Shown here: in pieces, positions 22,230 to 29,704 of the stretch | Position numbering within the stretch: the first letter of the stretch is position 1 | How the letters are laid out: every line of letters starts with the position of its first letter | Assembly: GCA_934747335.1 (NCBI GenBank) | Contig: CAKVGS010000026.1 | Location: 1-29,704 of the forward strand | DNA: 29,704 bases | Source: an uncultured Candidatus Melainabacteria bacterium | GTDB taxonomy: Bacteria > Cyanobacteriota > Vampirovibrionia > Gastranaerophilales > Gastranaerophilaceae | Direction: 5' to 3' | Program-made: the position numbers and the translations under genes | The notes under the pieces: generated by a model | Databases searched by the model: none | The model's input: only the letters and a program-made list of their open reading frames with translations | What the model was told of the DNA's origin: nothing

Positions 22230-22553
22230 ATGATAAACAAACGTTGGTATGACAAAGATCCGATTTTAAAAGAAGCTTTAGAACTTTTAAGGCTTTCACC
22301 GGATGAAACTAAATCCGAAGCGGCAGAATTCATGCTTCAATTGCAAGAACAAGTTGCAGGTGAAGTTATTGAACACGTTTACGATATCATTAATACTTAT
22401 CAAGGAAAAGGCAATCGTTGGTATGATAATGACCCAATGATGTTAAAGGCTGTTGAATTATTAAGAAATGCTCCTCCAAAAGTTCAAAGAGTTGCAGCTC
22501 TTAAACTTCTTATAGCTTTAGAACAAAAGACTTTTGAAGGAGTCGAAATCTAA
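22230..22553 (+). CDS. Small protein with duplicated RWYD motif
   Basis: A 107-residue protein made of two copies of a ~37-residue unit: residues 5-41 (RWYDKDPILKEALELLR...) and 63-99 (RWYDNDPMMLKAVELLR...), each continuing into an Ala/Leu-rich helix ending LEQ or LQEQ. The frame is open far upstream into aroQ, but ATG at 22230 with GCGAGGAC upstream is the right start. The stop codon directly abuts the folE2 ATG, so the two are co-translated. The function is not known. Its link to folate synthesis is inferred from position only. Confidence 0.8.
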   Translation: MINKRWYDKDPILKEALELLRLSPDETKSEAAEFMLQLQEQVAGEVIEHVYDIINTYQGKGNRWYDNDPMMLKAVELLRNAPPKVQRVAALKLLIALEQKTFEGVEI

Positions 22554-23348
22554 ATGAAAGACGTTCAAAATCAATCAGATAACCGCGGAGTTGATATTCA
22601 AAAAGTTGGTATTAAAGGTATTGAACTCCCATTGGTTATTCAACGTAAAGACAAAGAAGATATTGTTATTTATTCAAATGCAACCGCAGGTGTTTCTTTG
22701 CCTGCACATTATAAAGGTACGCACATGTCGCGCTTTGTGGAAGTTCTGAACGAATGGCGTAGTAAACACACATTAGGTGTTGATATTAAAGGTTGTGTAG
22801 AAGCGATTATTAAACGTCTTGAGGCAAAAAGTGGTTATTTAAAGTTTGATTTTAAATATTTTATTGACAAAAAAGCCCCTGTGACAGGTATTTCAGCGCC
22901 AATGTGCTATGATTGCTCTTTTGAGGGAATTTTAGATAATTATGGCGAAGAAGATGAAGAATACAGGTTTTTCCTTTGTGTAAAAGTTCCTGTTACGACT
23001 CTTTGTCCTTGTTCTAAAGAAATTTCTGATTTTGGCGCACATAATCAACGTGCTATTGTTTCAGTTAAAATAACTTATCCTGAAGATGAGCACATTTGGC
23101 TTGAAGATTTAGTAAGAGATATTGAAAGTTGCGCATCTTGTGAATTATATTCACTTTTGAAGCGGGAAGATGAAAAGTATGTGACAGAGCACGCTTATAA
23201 AAATCCTAAGTTTGTAGAAGATGTTTTGCGCGATGTTGTTTTAATGCTTAGAAACAATGAAATAATTGATTCTTTTGAAGTTGAATGCGAATCTATTGAA
23301 AGTATTCATAACCATTCTGCATGGGCTTATCAAGCAGAAGGTTGTTAA
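22554..23348 (+). CDS. folE2: GTP cyclohydrolase IB (FolE2/MptA family)
   Basis: A 264-residue enzyme opening GTP to 7,8-dihydroneopterin triphosphate, the first step toward folate (and queuosine-type deazapurines). It shows the N-terminal SDNRGVDIQKVGIKG (8-22), GTHMSRF (55-61), and the metal/catalytic TTLCPCSKEISDFGAHNQRA (148-167) with Cys151. Length matches the family. It takes the role of FolE in organisms that lack it or under zinc limitation. It follows the RWYD gene with no gap and ends in a strong terminator. Confidence 0.95.
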   Translation: MKDVQNQSDNRGVDIQKVGIKGIELPLVIQRKDKEDIVIYSNATAGVSLPAHYKGTHMSRFVEVLNEWRSKHTLGVDIKGCVEAIIKRLEAKSGYLKFDFKYFIDKKAPVTGISAPMCYDCSFEGILDNYGEEDEEYRFFLCVKVPVTTLCPCSKEISDFGAHNQRAIVSVKITYPEDEHIWLEDLVRDIESCASCELYSLLKREDEKYVTEHAYKNPKFVEDVLRDVVLMLRNNEIIDSFEVECESIESIHNHSAWAYQAEGC

Positions 23349-23367
23349 ACGAATAAAATACATTTAT

Positions 23368-23408
23368 TAAAAAAAGGCAAGTTTTCAGTTGAAAACTTGC
23401 CTTTTAAT
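23368..23408. terminator. Bidirectional terminator between folE2 and HU
   Basis: A 15-bp perfect stem, AAAAGGCAAGTTTTC (23372-23386) with 23391-23405, and a 4-nt loop. T-rich sequence follows on both strands. It serves both convergent genes. Confidence 0.88.
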
Positions 23409-23428
23409 CTTATTCTAAAAATCGTTAA

Positions 23429-23707
23429 TTACTTACCGTTAACAACTTCTTTGAATTTTTTACCAGCTGAGAATACAGGAACTGTTTTAGCAGGGATTTT
23501 GATTTCCTTACCAGTTTGTGGGTTTCTGCCGTTTCTAGCAGCTCTCTTACGAGGTTCAAAAGTACCAAAACCAACTAGAGTAACTTTTTTACCTTTAGAA
23601 ACTGTTTTTTGAACTGTTTCGATTAAAGCTGATAAAACTTCGTTAGCTTCTTTTTGAGTAACTTTAGATTTCTTTGAAATTTCTTGTACTAATTCTTCTT
23701 TGTTCAT
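23429..23707 (-). CDS. hup: DNA-binding protein HU
   Basis: A 92-residue nucleoid protein. It begins MNKEELVQEISKKSKVTQKEA and has the conserved VTLVGFGTFEPRKRAARNGRNP arm region (43-64, with the beta-hairpin tip RNP) followed by TGKEIKIPAKTVPVFSAGKKFK. It dimerises and bends DNA. An AAAGGAG ribosome-binding site and a promoter (23740-23767) lie upstream. Confidence 0.96.
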   Translation of the reverse strand: MNKEELVQEISKKSKVTQKEANEVLSALIETVQKTVSKGKKVTLVGFGTFEPRKRAARNGRNPQTGKEIKIPAKTVPVFSAGKKFKEVVNGK

Positions 23708-23739
23708 TTAAAAACTCCTTTCTTCTATTTACAAACTCT

Positions 23740-23767
23740 ATTATACAAACTCCAAACAATAATGCAA
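23740..23767 (-). promoter_or_regulatory. Promoter of the HU gene
   Basis: On the minus strand TTGCAT (23762-23767), a 16-nt spacer and TATAAT (23740-23745) lie about 35 nt before the HU start codon. Confidence 0.6.
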
Positions 23768-23890
23768 GCATTTTTTTCTTGAAAATACTTCATATATCTA
23801 GCTTTTAGACTAACAGCACAAAAATTTCAAAAAATCAACGACTTTTTGAATTAAGTTGTTTTGCCTAAATAGAAGCGGTTTTTAGGAGAT

Positions 23891-23914
23891 TGTTGGGCTG
23901 AAAGCCCAACCTAC
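23891..23914 (-). repeat. GTTGGGC palindromic repeat, copy 3
   Basis: On the minus strand GTAG-GTTGGGCT-TTC-AGCCCAAC-A forms an 8-bp stem. It shares the GTAGGTTGGGC opening and CCCAACA end with the copy at 11476, with a different loop. It lies 5 nt past the stop of the fliT-like gene. No U-run follows. Confidence 0.7.
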
Positions 23915-23918
23915 TATT

Positions 23919-24293
23919 TTATTCCTGAACGTTAATAATACTTCCTTTGTAATCTTCATCAGCATCATAAGCTTGTTGAAATTTTTGAGATTGTTGAGAT
24001 TTCTTGAGTTCTGCTTGGACTTCGGTCATGCCTTTTTCAAGTTTTTTGATGTTCTGAAGTTCTAATGTTCTTATTTCGTCCAAAATTTCATCAGCCTGCT
24101 TTAGTTCAACCGGAGTAAGTTCAAGGTATTTGCGCATGCATTTACAGCTTAAGAATAATTGCTCACGGTTTTTTATCATAGTAATTGCGCTATCAAAATC
24201 TTCATTATCAATCATTCTTGAAATATCTTCCGAGCCGTTTTTAAGCTGTTGGTATTGTAGCATCAACTGCTCAAACTGTTGTTCGTCTTGCAT
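23919..24293 (-). CDS. FliT/FlgN-like flagellar export chaperone (probable)
   Basis: A 124-residue, almost wholly helical, Gln-rich protein. Its place directly after fliS, its size, and the C-terminal helix ending KSQQSQKFQQAYD resemble FliT or FlgN chaperones, which keep filament-cap or hook-junction proteins soluble before export. No single motif proves it. AAAGGGATATGT precedes the ATG. It is the last gene of the flaG-fliS operon on the minus strand. Confidence 0.6.
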   Translation of the reverse strand: MQDEQQFEQLMLQYQQLKNGSEDISRMIDNEDFDSAITMIKNREQLFLSCKCMRKYLELTPVELKQADEILDEIRTLELQNIKKLEKGMTEVQAELKKSQQSQKFQQAYDADEDYKGSIINVQE

Positions 24294-24305
24294 ACATATC
24301 CCTTT

Positions 24306-24761
24306 CTATGCTTGCGTAGAATTATTGTTACTTGCCTGCTGTTCTTGCATTGCCTGTTCCAAAGTCGTAACTCCTGTTTGGATTTCAATAGCTTTTTGAA
24401 ATCCCCAACGAATATTTGAAATATCTTCAATAACAGTATCAATTAGCGCTGCATTTCTTTGAACATTGGCTTTGATAAGATTCATTGCCATTTTGTTATA
24501 TAACTTGAATAATTGTTTAGAAACGTCATTTCCGTTTTCTAAATCAATTGTACGCATAAGCTCTCTTATAATTTTTCTTGCACCATCAATATTTATGGAA
24601 CGTTCTTTCAAATTTCCTTCCGCAATAGCAGCTTTCGCTTTTTGTAAAAATTGCAATGCTCCATCAAACATCATAATCATAAGCTTTTCAGGCGTTGCCG
24701 TATTGACGTTACTTGCCTGATATTGTTTTATGTACTTGTTGTATGGATTTACTGGTGGCAT
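24306..24761 (-). CDS. fliS: Flagellin export chaperone FliS
   Basis: A 151-residue cytoplasmic chaperone that binds the C-terminal helix of flagellin. Family marks are the opening NPYNKYIKQYQASNVNTATPEKLMIMMFDGALQFLQKA, broken here only by ordinary variation (5-42), the ARKIIRELMRTIDLENGND helix and LYNKMAMNLIKANV. A 15-residue Gln/Asn-rich tail is extra. The ATG directly follows the stop of the flaG-like gene. No flagellin gene is in the window. Confidence 0.88.
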   Translation of the reverse strand: MPPVNPYNKYIKQYQASNVNTATPEKLMIMMFDGALQFLQKAKAAIAEGNLKERSINIDGARKIIRELMRTIDLENGNDVSKQLFKLYNKMAMNLIKANVQRNAALIDTVIEDISNIRWGFQKAIEIQTGVTTLEQAMQEQQASNNNSTQA

Positions 24762-25214
24762 TTAAACCTTCTTATTTATAAATATTCCCGAAGCCATATT
24801 TAGTTTTTGAACTAACTCTCCAAGCTCGTTTCCGGAAATTGTTTCGATTAACCTATTGGTTGCACTATCATATAATTCTATTATATCATCTTTTACATTT
24901 AATTTAACATAAAAATCTTTGTTCGGATTTTCAATGTCTTCAACATCTGATAAATCGTCTTCTTCGGCTTCATCTTTAGGTTCAATCAAACCGTCTTCAA
25001 AAGTATCTTGCGGGCTGTTTTTGCCTTGTTTTTTATTGCTTTCGTCCCCTTCGTCTTTTTCTCGAACTCGTTGGTTTACACTAAGTCCGTTAACTTGGCG
25101 GTTTGAGTTTGCCTGCTCAGCTTGCATCGCTTGCTCGGTCTTGCCGGCAATTTCTGCGGAGGTGGATTCTTTTACCACACCTGTATTTGCAATAGACAAA
25201 CCATCCATGCCCAT
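24762..25214 (-). CDS. FlaG-like flagellar protein
   Basis: A 150-residue protein with a long acidic, disordered N-terminal half (Glu/Asp/Lys/Asn-rich, to about residue 95) and a C-terminal domain DFYVKLNVKDDIIELYDSATN...ETISGNELGELVQKLNMASGIFI that matches the FlaG pattern (strand, turn, strand, then a helix and a Gly-rich end). FlaG proteins influence filament length. The order flaG-fliS-fliT supports the call. AAAGGAAGC precedes the ATG. Confidence 0.7.
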   Translation of the reverse strand: MGMDGLSIANTGVVKESTSAEIAGKTEQAMQAEQANSNRQVNGLSVNQRVREKDEGDESNKKQGKNSPQDTFEDGLIEPKDEAEEDDLSDVEDIENPNKDFYVKLNVKDDIIELYDSATNRLIETISGNELGELVQKLNMASGIFINKKV

Positions 25215-25255
25215 ATATGAAGCTTCCTTTACAAATGTTAACTTTTATTATCTTA

Positions 25256-25264
25256 TGATATAAT
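25256..25264 (+). promoter_or_regulatory. Extended -10 promoter for the 25302 gene
   Basis: TG-A-TATAAT (25256-25264) is a perfect extended -10. The -35 position (25236-25241, TGTTAA) overlaps GTTAACTTTT, similar to the start of the box at 23 and 21565. The flaG-like gene diverges from here. Confidence 0.6.
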
Positions 25265-25301
25265 TTGTTTGTAGTTATCATATAAAAGAAGGATATATTT
25301 C

Positions 25302-26051
25302 ATGAGCAAGAGTTTATTTATAAATTTTATGGAAAAAATGCTTGCATTTCCTCTTTGGATTAAGCAAACAATCTTCTTAAACTTGTCAAATGATTTGACC
25401 AATTATTTAAGTAACGAATTCTTGGATTTGCCGGAAGGCGAACTGTTCCATATTTATAAACCGGCTCTTTCGGATTTAGGTCAAAACGAGCTTTTGACAA
25501 AAGAATCTAAATTTGATGAAAGTATCTATGCTTTTATGAATTGCTGTTCAAAAGGCATGTCGCTGATTGAAATTGCAATTGAAAACAATTTTACAATGGA
25601 AGAAGTTGCAAAAGCTTTTACATTCTGCAAAACTTCAGGTTTCTTTTCTAACGAAGTTCCAAATCTTGTTAGCGCGATTGCAGGATTTATTGCAGGAAAA
25701 TACAGAACAGGTGAATATTTTATCCGCGCAGGTAAAATGACAATTGAGCAATTGGACGAAGTTCTTGATAAACAAAAAGAAATGAACGAATCCGGCAAGC
25801 ACGTATTCATTGCAGAATTGATGGTTCAAATGGGCTTTGTGAGAGAAAAAGACGTAAAAAGTATTATCTTTATGAAGGAAGAATCAGGAAAAAGATTTTC
25901 ACTTAATCCTGATGACATTCCGACTCTTGCTTTAGAAAAAGAAAGCTTTGATATCAGAGTTGAAAATACGCGTTTGAAGGAAGAAAACGAAATTCTTAAA
26001 CAAAAAATGGATGCGCTTCTTACATTTATTAAAGACCATAAAGAAGAATAA
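25302..26051 (+). CDS. Protein with T2SS-E N-terminal-like domain
   Basis: A 249-residue soluble protein. Residues about 135-200 (GEYFIRAGKMTIEQLDEVLDKQ..., then IAELMVQMGFVREKDV) follow the pattern of the N-terminal domain of type II secretion/type IV pilus ATPases (GspE/PilB, MshEN), which in some proteins binds c-di-GMP. There is no ATPase domain. The C-terminus (215-245) is a short coiled coil (ENTRLKEENEILKQKMDAL). AAGAAGGA precedes the start. A regulatory or adaptor role is inferred. The asparaginase gene follows 12 nt later. Confidence 0.65.
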   Translation: MSKSLFINFMEKMLAFPLWIKQTIFLNLSNDLTNYLSNEFLDLPEGELFHIYKPALSDLGQNELLTKESKFDESIYAFMNCCSKGMSLIEIAIENNFTMEEVAKAFTFCKTSGFFSNEVPNLVSAIAGFIAGKYRTGEYFIRAGKMTIEQLDEVLDKQKEMNESGKHVFIAELMVQMGFVREKDVKSIIFMKEESGKRFSLNPDDIPTLALEKESFDIRVENTRLKEENEILKQKMDALLTFIKDHKEE

Positions 26052-26063
26052 CGGGGCTAAAGG

Positions 26064-26948
26064 ATGCGTATTGAATATGTTAGGGATGGTTTGGTCGAAG
26101 AGTTTCATGAAGGGCTTTTTATGCTCTCAACCGAGCCTTACGATACAATTCCTTATTATTTACGTTCTTGCGCAAAACCTTTGCAGGCAACACTTTTAAT
26201 TGATTATGGGATTGATTTAACGGAAGAAGAATTGGCACTATGTTGCGGTTCGCATGCCGGTGAAGAATGTCATATCAGAGTTGCTAAACAGATTTTGGAT
26301 AGATTTGAAATTGATGAAAAGTACCTAAAATGCGGAGTCCATGCGCCACTAGCTCGTAGCATGCAGGATAAAATGCTTCTGAGTGGTGAAAAAGCCAGAG
26401 CAATTCACAATAATTGTTCAGGCAAACACATTGGCTTTTTGGTTATTTGCAAAACAAAAGGATGGGATATGGAAACTTACGACAGACCTGAACATCCTTT
26501 GCAAATCGCTATTAAAAGCAAAATAAACAATATGTGTGAAATAACTTTAAACTACCCTGTAACAACTGATGGCTGCGGTGTGCCAATTCTCAGTATGCCA
26601 TTAAAAAATATGTTAATTGGCTACAAGAATTTACTTCAATATAAAAAAATCATAAACGCAATTCAAAAACATCCTTATATTTTTGGTGGTGAAAATCGTT
26701 TGGACACAGAAATCATTGAAAAAACTCAAGGCTTGATTGCAAAAGTCGGAGCCGGCGGGCTTTGTGTTGTTTTTAACATAAAAGAACAAATCGGATTTGT
26801 TGTAAAAATCAATGACTGTTCTATGGAAGCCAGACGTTTTGCTGTTTTAGAGATGATTAATCGACTTGGATGGGGAAATATTGAATTCGATAAAACTATT
26901 AAAACTCTCCATGGACAAGTGGTCGGCAATATTCTTATAAAAGAATAA
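26064..26948 (+). CDS. L-asparaginase, Rhizobium etli type (Asparaginase_II)
   Basis: A 294-residue enzyme of the class that includes R. etli AnsA, unrelated to E. coli-type asparaginases. The conserved blocks are present: LRSCAKPLQA with Ser35 and Lys38, CCGSHAGE with Ser63, NNCSGKHIGFL with Cys118, TTDGCGVP (168-174) with Cys171, and a Gly-rich KVGAGGLC. It converts asparagine to aspartate and ammonia. No signal peptide is present, so it is cytoplasmic. It follows the 25302 gene by 12 nt and is probably co-transcribed. Confidence 0.9.
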   Translation: MRIEYVRDGLVEEFHEGLFMLSTEPYDTIPYYLRSCAKPLQATLLIDYGIDLTEEELALCCGSHAGEECHIRVAKQILDRFEIDEKYLKCGVHAPLARSMQDKMLLSGEKARAIHNNCSGKHIGFLVICKTKGWDMETYDRPEHPLQIAIKSKINNMCEITLNYPVTTDGCGVPILSMPLKNMLIGYKNLLQYKKIINAIQKHPYIFGGENRLDTEIIEKTQGLIAKVGAGGLCVVFNIKEQIGFVVKINDCSMEARRFAVLEMINRLGWGNIEFDKTIKTLHGQVVGNILIKE

Positions 26949-26978
26949 TTAACTAGCAAATTTATTTTTTACGAGTTT

Positions 26979-26984
26979 TAAAAT
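26979..26984 (+). promoter_or_regulatory. TAAAAT 7 nt before the large gene
   Basis: TAAAAT (26979-26984) ends 7 nt before the ATG at 26992. There is no Shine-Dalgarno, which suggests a leaderless transcript. The -35 region is weak. Confidence 0.4.
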
Positions 26985-26991
26985 AGATGTT

Positions 26992-29704
26992 ATGAATATA
27001 AACAACTATTCAAAAACAAATTTCTGCTCTCAAAAGGTCAATAATGCAAATCTCAAAAGAATAAATCATTCTTTTGTTTTGCCTGCAATTAATGAGGATT
27101 CTTTTGTATCAAATAAAGAATTGTCAAATCGGTCAGAAAATTGGTTCAGAAAAAAATATTCTGAATTATTGGAAACTTTAGATGTTGAACGTAATGTTAC
27201 AAAGCTGAAACAAATTGTTGATTTGGCATTGAAAGATAATGGCTTTGTAAATGAACTTTTGGCTTGCAAAGTTGGTAAAACTGATACAGATAATACTTTT
27301 TTTAGAGATATGGCACTTATCGCGCAGTTGGAAGGCAAAGAAAGAAATCCAAAATTAGAGGAAACACGAACTTTTGACAGGGTTAAAGATGAATATTCAA
27401 TAACAGATATGGAAGCATTAGTAGAAGCAAAAAGTATCGATGAAGATTTGACGCGAGAGTTAATGTCGCAAACCGAAAAAGTGGAAATTAAACGCCAAAA
27501 AAGGTTTGTACCCGAACAAATTAAAAAACTTGTTATCTTAAGCCAAACCGATAAAGATTTTGCTCGTGAAGTTATAAATTCTTGTGAAAATAATTCTTAT
27601 CGATTGAATTATCCTGCAATTCAGGCTGTGTTAAATAATCTTCCTAACAATAAAGAACTAATGAAAGAAATTGTTTGTAAAAAGAACGATGCAAAATCTT
27701 CTTGTCTTTTTAACAAATATGAATATGATTCTGCCGATGTTCATAATTTAGCAATAGCAGCAGAAATTGATGCTGAGTTTACAAAGGTTTTGATGCATAT
27801 TTATCAACAGGATTATGGCAGAATGCATATATCAAGACGTTTTAAGTCACAAGATATTTTATCACTGGTAAGTTTTGCTAAATATGATAAACAGTTGGTA
27901 ACGGATTTGATTAACGCAAGTTTTTATGATAAAAATGCCAGAGCTTATGTACCGCTTTATTATCCTGAGGATATTTCTTGGTTAATTTCCACATTGAAAA
28001 TTGATAAAACCATGACTAAAAAACTTTTGGGGTTTGAAAAGGGTTCTACAATCCCAAAGAAAACTTTTTCTGCTTATAAAATAGAAAGTATCGTAAAATT
28101 TTCTCATAAAAACAATGTTTCTATAATTGATAAAATAGAAGTAGCTTGCAAAAAGATACAAGAAAAAGGATGTGAAAAGCAAGATGTTAAGGATACTTTG
28201 GTTGCTTTAACAAACGATTTAACAATGTTTGAAGATAAAAATCTTATTCTGAATAATCTTTTAAACGATGCCGATTGTTCAGAAAAATCTATTGCTGATA
28301 TTTTGCGAGCAGTAAAACCTGAAAATTTAGATTTAACATTGCAACTTTCACTTTATAAAGATTTCCCAAAAGATGATATAGCACCTTTATTGAATTTGTG
28401 GGAAACGGAACACAAAGATTTTATCAATATTCTTGTAGAAAACAAAGAAGTTCCGGTAAATAAAATTTTAGACATAGTAAAAGCAACAGTAATTAAAGAT
28501 GCAGATAATGTTGGCGGGAATAACGGTAAAGTGGATATATTAAAACGTGACAGATATATTCGGTTATTACAAAACCCAAAACTTTCTAAATGGGTTCATA
28601 AAATGCTGAAAAAGGGTTTTGATATAGAAACTATTACAAAATTAGCGCAGACAAAACAGAATGCTTTGTCTGAAAAAACTCTGAAACAAGCGCAAAATAG
28701 AAAAATTGATTTAAATAACAAATTTCAAGATTTGAACTTAAATCCGCTATTGGCAAAAAACTTGGAAACTCTTAATCAAATATCAGGCGCGGATTGTGTT
28801 ACAAAATATAATTCAAATGTAAGAAAACAGCTGAAACAATTAATCGCTCAACTGTCCGATTCTACAAAAAAATCATTGAAAGAACAAGGCATTGATGTTG
28901 ATGCTGTTTTAGGAAAATTGGATTTTAAAATTGTTAGCAAAAGCTCAAAAATGCCTAATAAGGCAAAAATCCAATCAGGTTTTCGTCCTAAATCAAAAAT
29001 AAAAGGATTTGAACGGATTGTTGTTGACAAGTATGAGCCGATAGAAAAGGTTTGGCGCAGTGAAGAAGCAACAAAAGCTTGGGCGGAAGAAAAATATTTA
29101 GCAATGCGCAATTGCGAATATATTTCAACTAGAAATACCAAAGATGAACCAAGACAAGCCGAAAAAGTTACTCAAAAGCGAAAAGAAATTCTTGCTGAGT
29201 GGTATAACTTTATGGAAACGGATGATGAAATTAAAGACAATCCGTTCATAAGAGTAATTCTTTGTGATTTTATAACAAGAGGACTAACGCCTGAACGCTC
29301 AACATTACCGCCGGTTTTGAATAAAAAAATTATAAAACAGATTTTAGGTGAAGCGTCTAATTACTCTAATTTTTCTATTAACAACAGTTATGCAAAGAAA
29401 ATGAAAGAATTTTCTGCTAAAAACAGTTTGGAAGAAACGGTTGAGATTAACGGTATAAAAGGAACTTGGTATACGGTGCCGAAAACAGACAGTTCTTCTC
29501 CTGACTTTAAATCGAATGTTGCAAAGATAAAATCTTTTTCTGATGGTACAAATTGGTGTATTAGAACTTGGAGAGCAGAACCTTATGTTCAAAAAGGCAA
29601 TATGCACTTTTTTGTAGATAAAAATGGAATTACGCAAATTTGTATAAGAGAAGAAGGTAATCCGGGAGAGGTTTACGAAATTCAAAAACGTCAACAAGAC
29701 CAAT
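26992..29704 (+). CDS. Very large unrecognised protein, cut by window end
   Basis: The frame stays open from ATG at 26992 to the last base, 904 residues so far, and is incomplete at the 3' side. Most of it is polar, helical and Lys/Asn/Asp-rich, with repeating patterns such as ...EVINSCENNS, ...AVLNNLPNNKELMKEI and LILNNLLNDADCSEKSIADIL that suggest an alpha-solenoid of short helical repeats. There is no signal peptide. Near the end a different, strand-rich domain begins: SDGTNWCIRTW (850-860), then GNMHFFVDKNGITQICIRE, a pattern faintly like the C-terminal part of PcfJ-type proteins. The function is unknown. A secreted or lineage-specific effector is only a guess. Confidence 0.75.
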   Translation, partial: MNINNYSKTNFCSQKVNNANLKRINHSFVLPAINEDSFVSNKELSNRSENWFRKKYSELLETLDVERNVTKLKQIVDLALKDNGFVNELLACKVGKTDTDNTFFRDMALIAQLEGKERNPKLEETRTFDRVKDEYSITDMEALVEAKSIDEDLTRELMSQTEKVEIKRQKRFVPEQIKKLVILSQTDKDFAREVINSCENNSYRLNYPAIQAVLNNLPNNKELMKEIVCKKNDAKSSCLFNKYEYDSADVHNLAIAAEIDAEFTKVLMHIYQQDYGRMHISRRFKSQDILSLVSFAKYDKQLVTDLINASFYDKNARAYVPLYYPEDISWLISTLKIDKTMTKKLLGFEKGSTIPKKTFSAYKIESIVKFSHKNNVSIIDKIEVACKKIQEKGCEKQDVKDTLVALTNDLTMFEDKNLILNNLLNDADCSEKSIADILRAVKPENLDLTLQLSLYKDFPKDDIAPLLNLWETEHKDFINILVENKEVPVNKILDIVKATVIKDADNVGGNNGKVDILKRDRYIRLLQNPKLSKWVHKMLKKGFDIETITKLAQTKQNALSEKTLKQAQNRKIDLNNKFQDLNLNPLLAKNLETLNQISGADCVTKYNSNVRKQLKQLIAQLSDSTKKSLKEQGIDVDAVLGKLDFKIVSKSSKMPNKAKIQSGFRPKSKIKGFERIVVDKYEPIEKVWRSEEATKAWAEEKYLAMRNCEYISTRNTKDEPRQAEKVTQKRKEILAEWYNFMETDDEIKDNPFIRVILCDFITRGLTPERSTLPPVLNKKIIKQILGEASNYSNFSINNSYAKKMKEFSAKNSLEETVEINGIKGTWYTVPKTDSSSPDFKSNVAKIKSFSDGTNWCIRTWRAEPYVQKGNMHFFVDKNGITQICIREEGNPGEVYEIQKRQQDQ

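Overview
The window reads as one stretch of an AT-rich bacterial chromosome. It has closely spaced genes, many on one strand in runs of two to four, and no phage or insertion-sequence transposase. Low GC, flagellar genes (flgB, flgC, fliE, flaG, fliS, fliT-like), a diguanylate cyclase/HD-GYP protein, FolE2, a tRNA-Ser without encoded CCA, and several lineage-specific proteins that fit no common family together suggest a gut-type non-photosynthetic cyanobacterial relative (Melainabacteria/Vampirovibrionia, probably Gastranaerophilales). That assignment is an inference from general resemblance, not from an alignment.

Layout. 1-1400: a promoter and long leader before a 57-residue protein, its terminator, and a divergent 92-residue protein. 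1404-7622: a GAF-GGDEF-HD-GYP protein, a STAND-like NTPase with TPRs, rsmG, a 74-residue protein and a UmuC-type polymerase. 7665-8903 (minus): a DUF2130 protein. 8936-9207: a control region that looks like a trp-operon leader. 9208-10407: an unrecognised membrane protein. 10613-14451: a short upstream ORF, a NarL-type response regulator, a soluble histidine kinase, then flgB, flgC and fliE. 14479-16344: mnmG. 16492-17833: a second short upstream ORF and a membrane protein that looks distantly related to the 9208 one. 17830-20811 (minus): a ribbon-helix-helix protein, speE, a HIT protein, ugd and tRNA-Ser(GCU). 20901-21702: two small proteins and a probable short RNA. 21701-23348: aroQ (minus), then a duplicated RWYD protein and folE2 (plus). 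23429-25214 (minus): HU, then the flaG-fliS-fliT-like group. 25302-26948: a protein with a T2SS-E N-terminal-like domain and an R. etli-type asparaginase. 26992 to the window end: a protein of more than 900 residues, cut by the edge.

Genes working together. The response regulator and kinase lie directly before flgB (2-nt gap), so sensing and flagellar rod assembly are probably linked. Filament genes (flaG, fliS, fliT-like) form a separate operon. The two intergenic gaps of the rod operon each contain a related element with long inverted repeats built from an octamer close to AGTTTAGA.

Most unusual non-coding signals: (1) a strong promoter overlapped by a 40-bp palindrome, followed by a 16-residue leader peptide with tandem Trp codons and mutually exclusive RNA pairings, all before a gene that is not a trp gene; (2) two promoters 21.5 kb apart that share an identical 21-nt upstream box at the same 53-nt distance from a TATATA element, one of which appears to drive only a ~70-nt RNA; (3) four genes with a -10 element 6-7 nt before the ATG, as expected for leaderless mRNAs; (4) a dispersed GTTGGGC palindrome in three copies.
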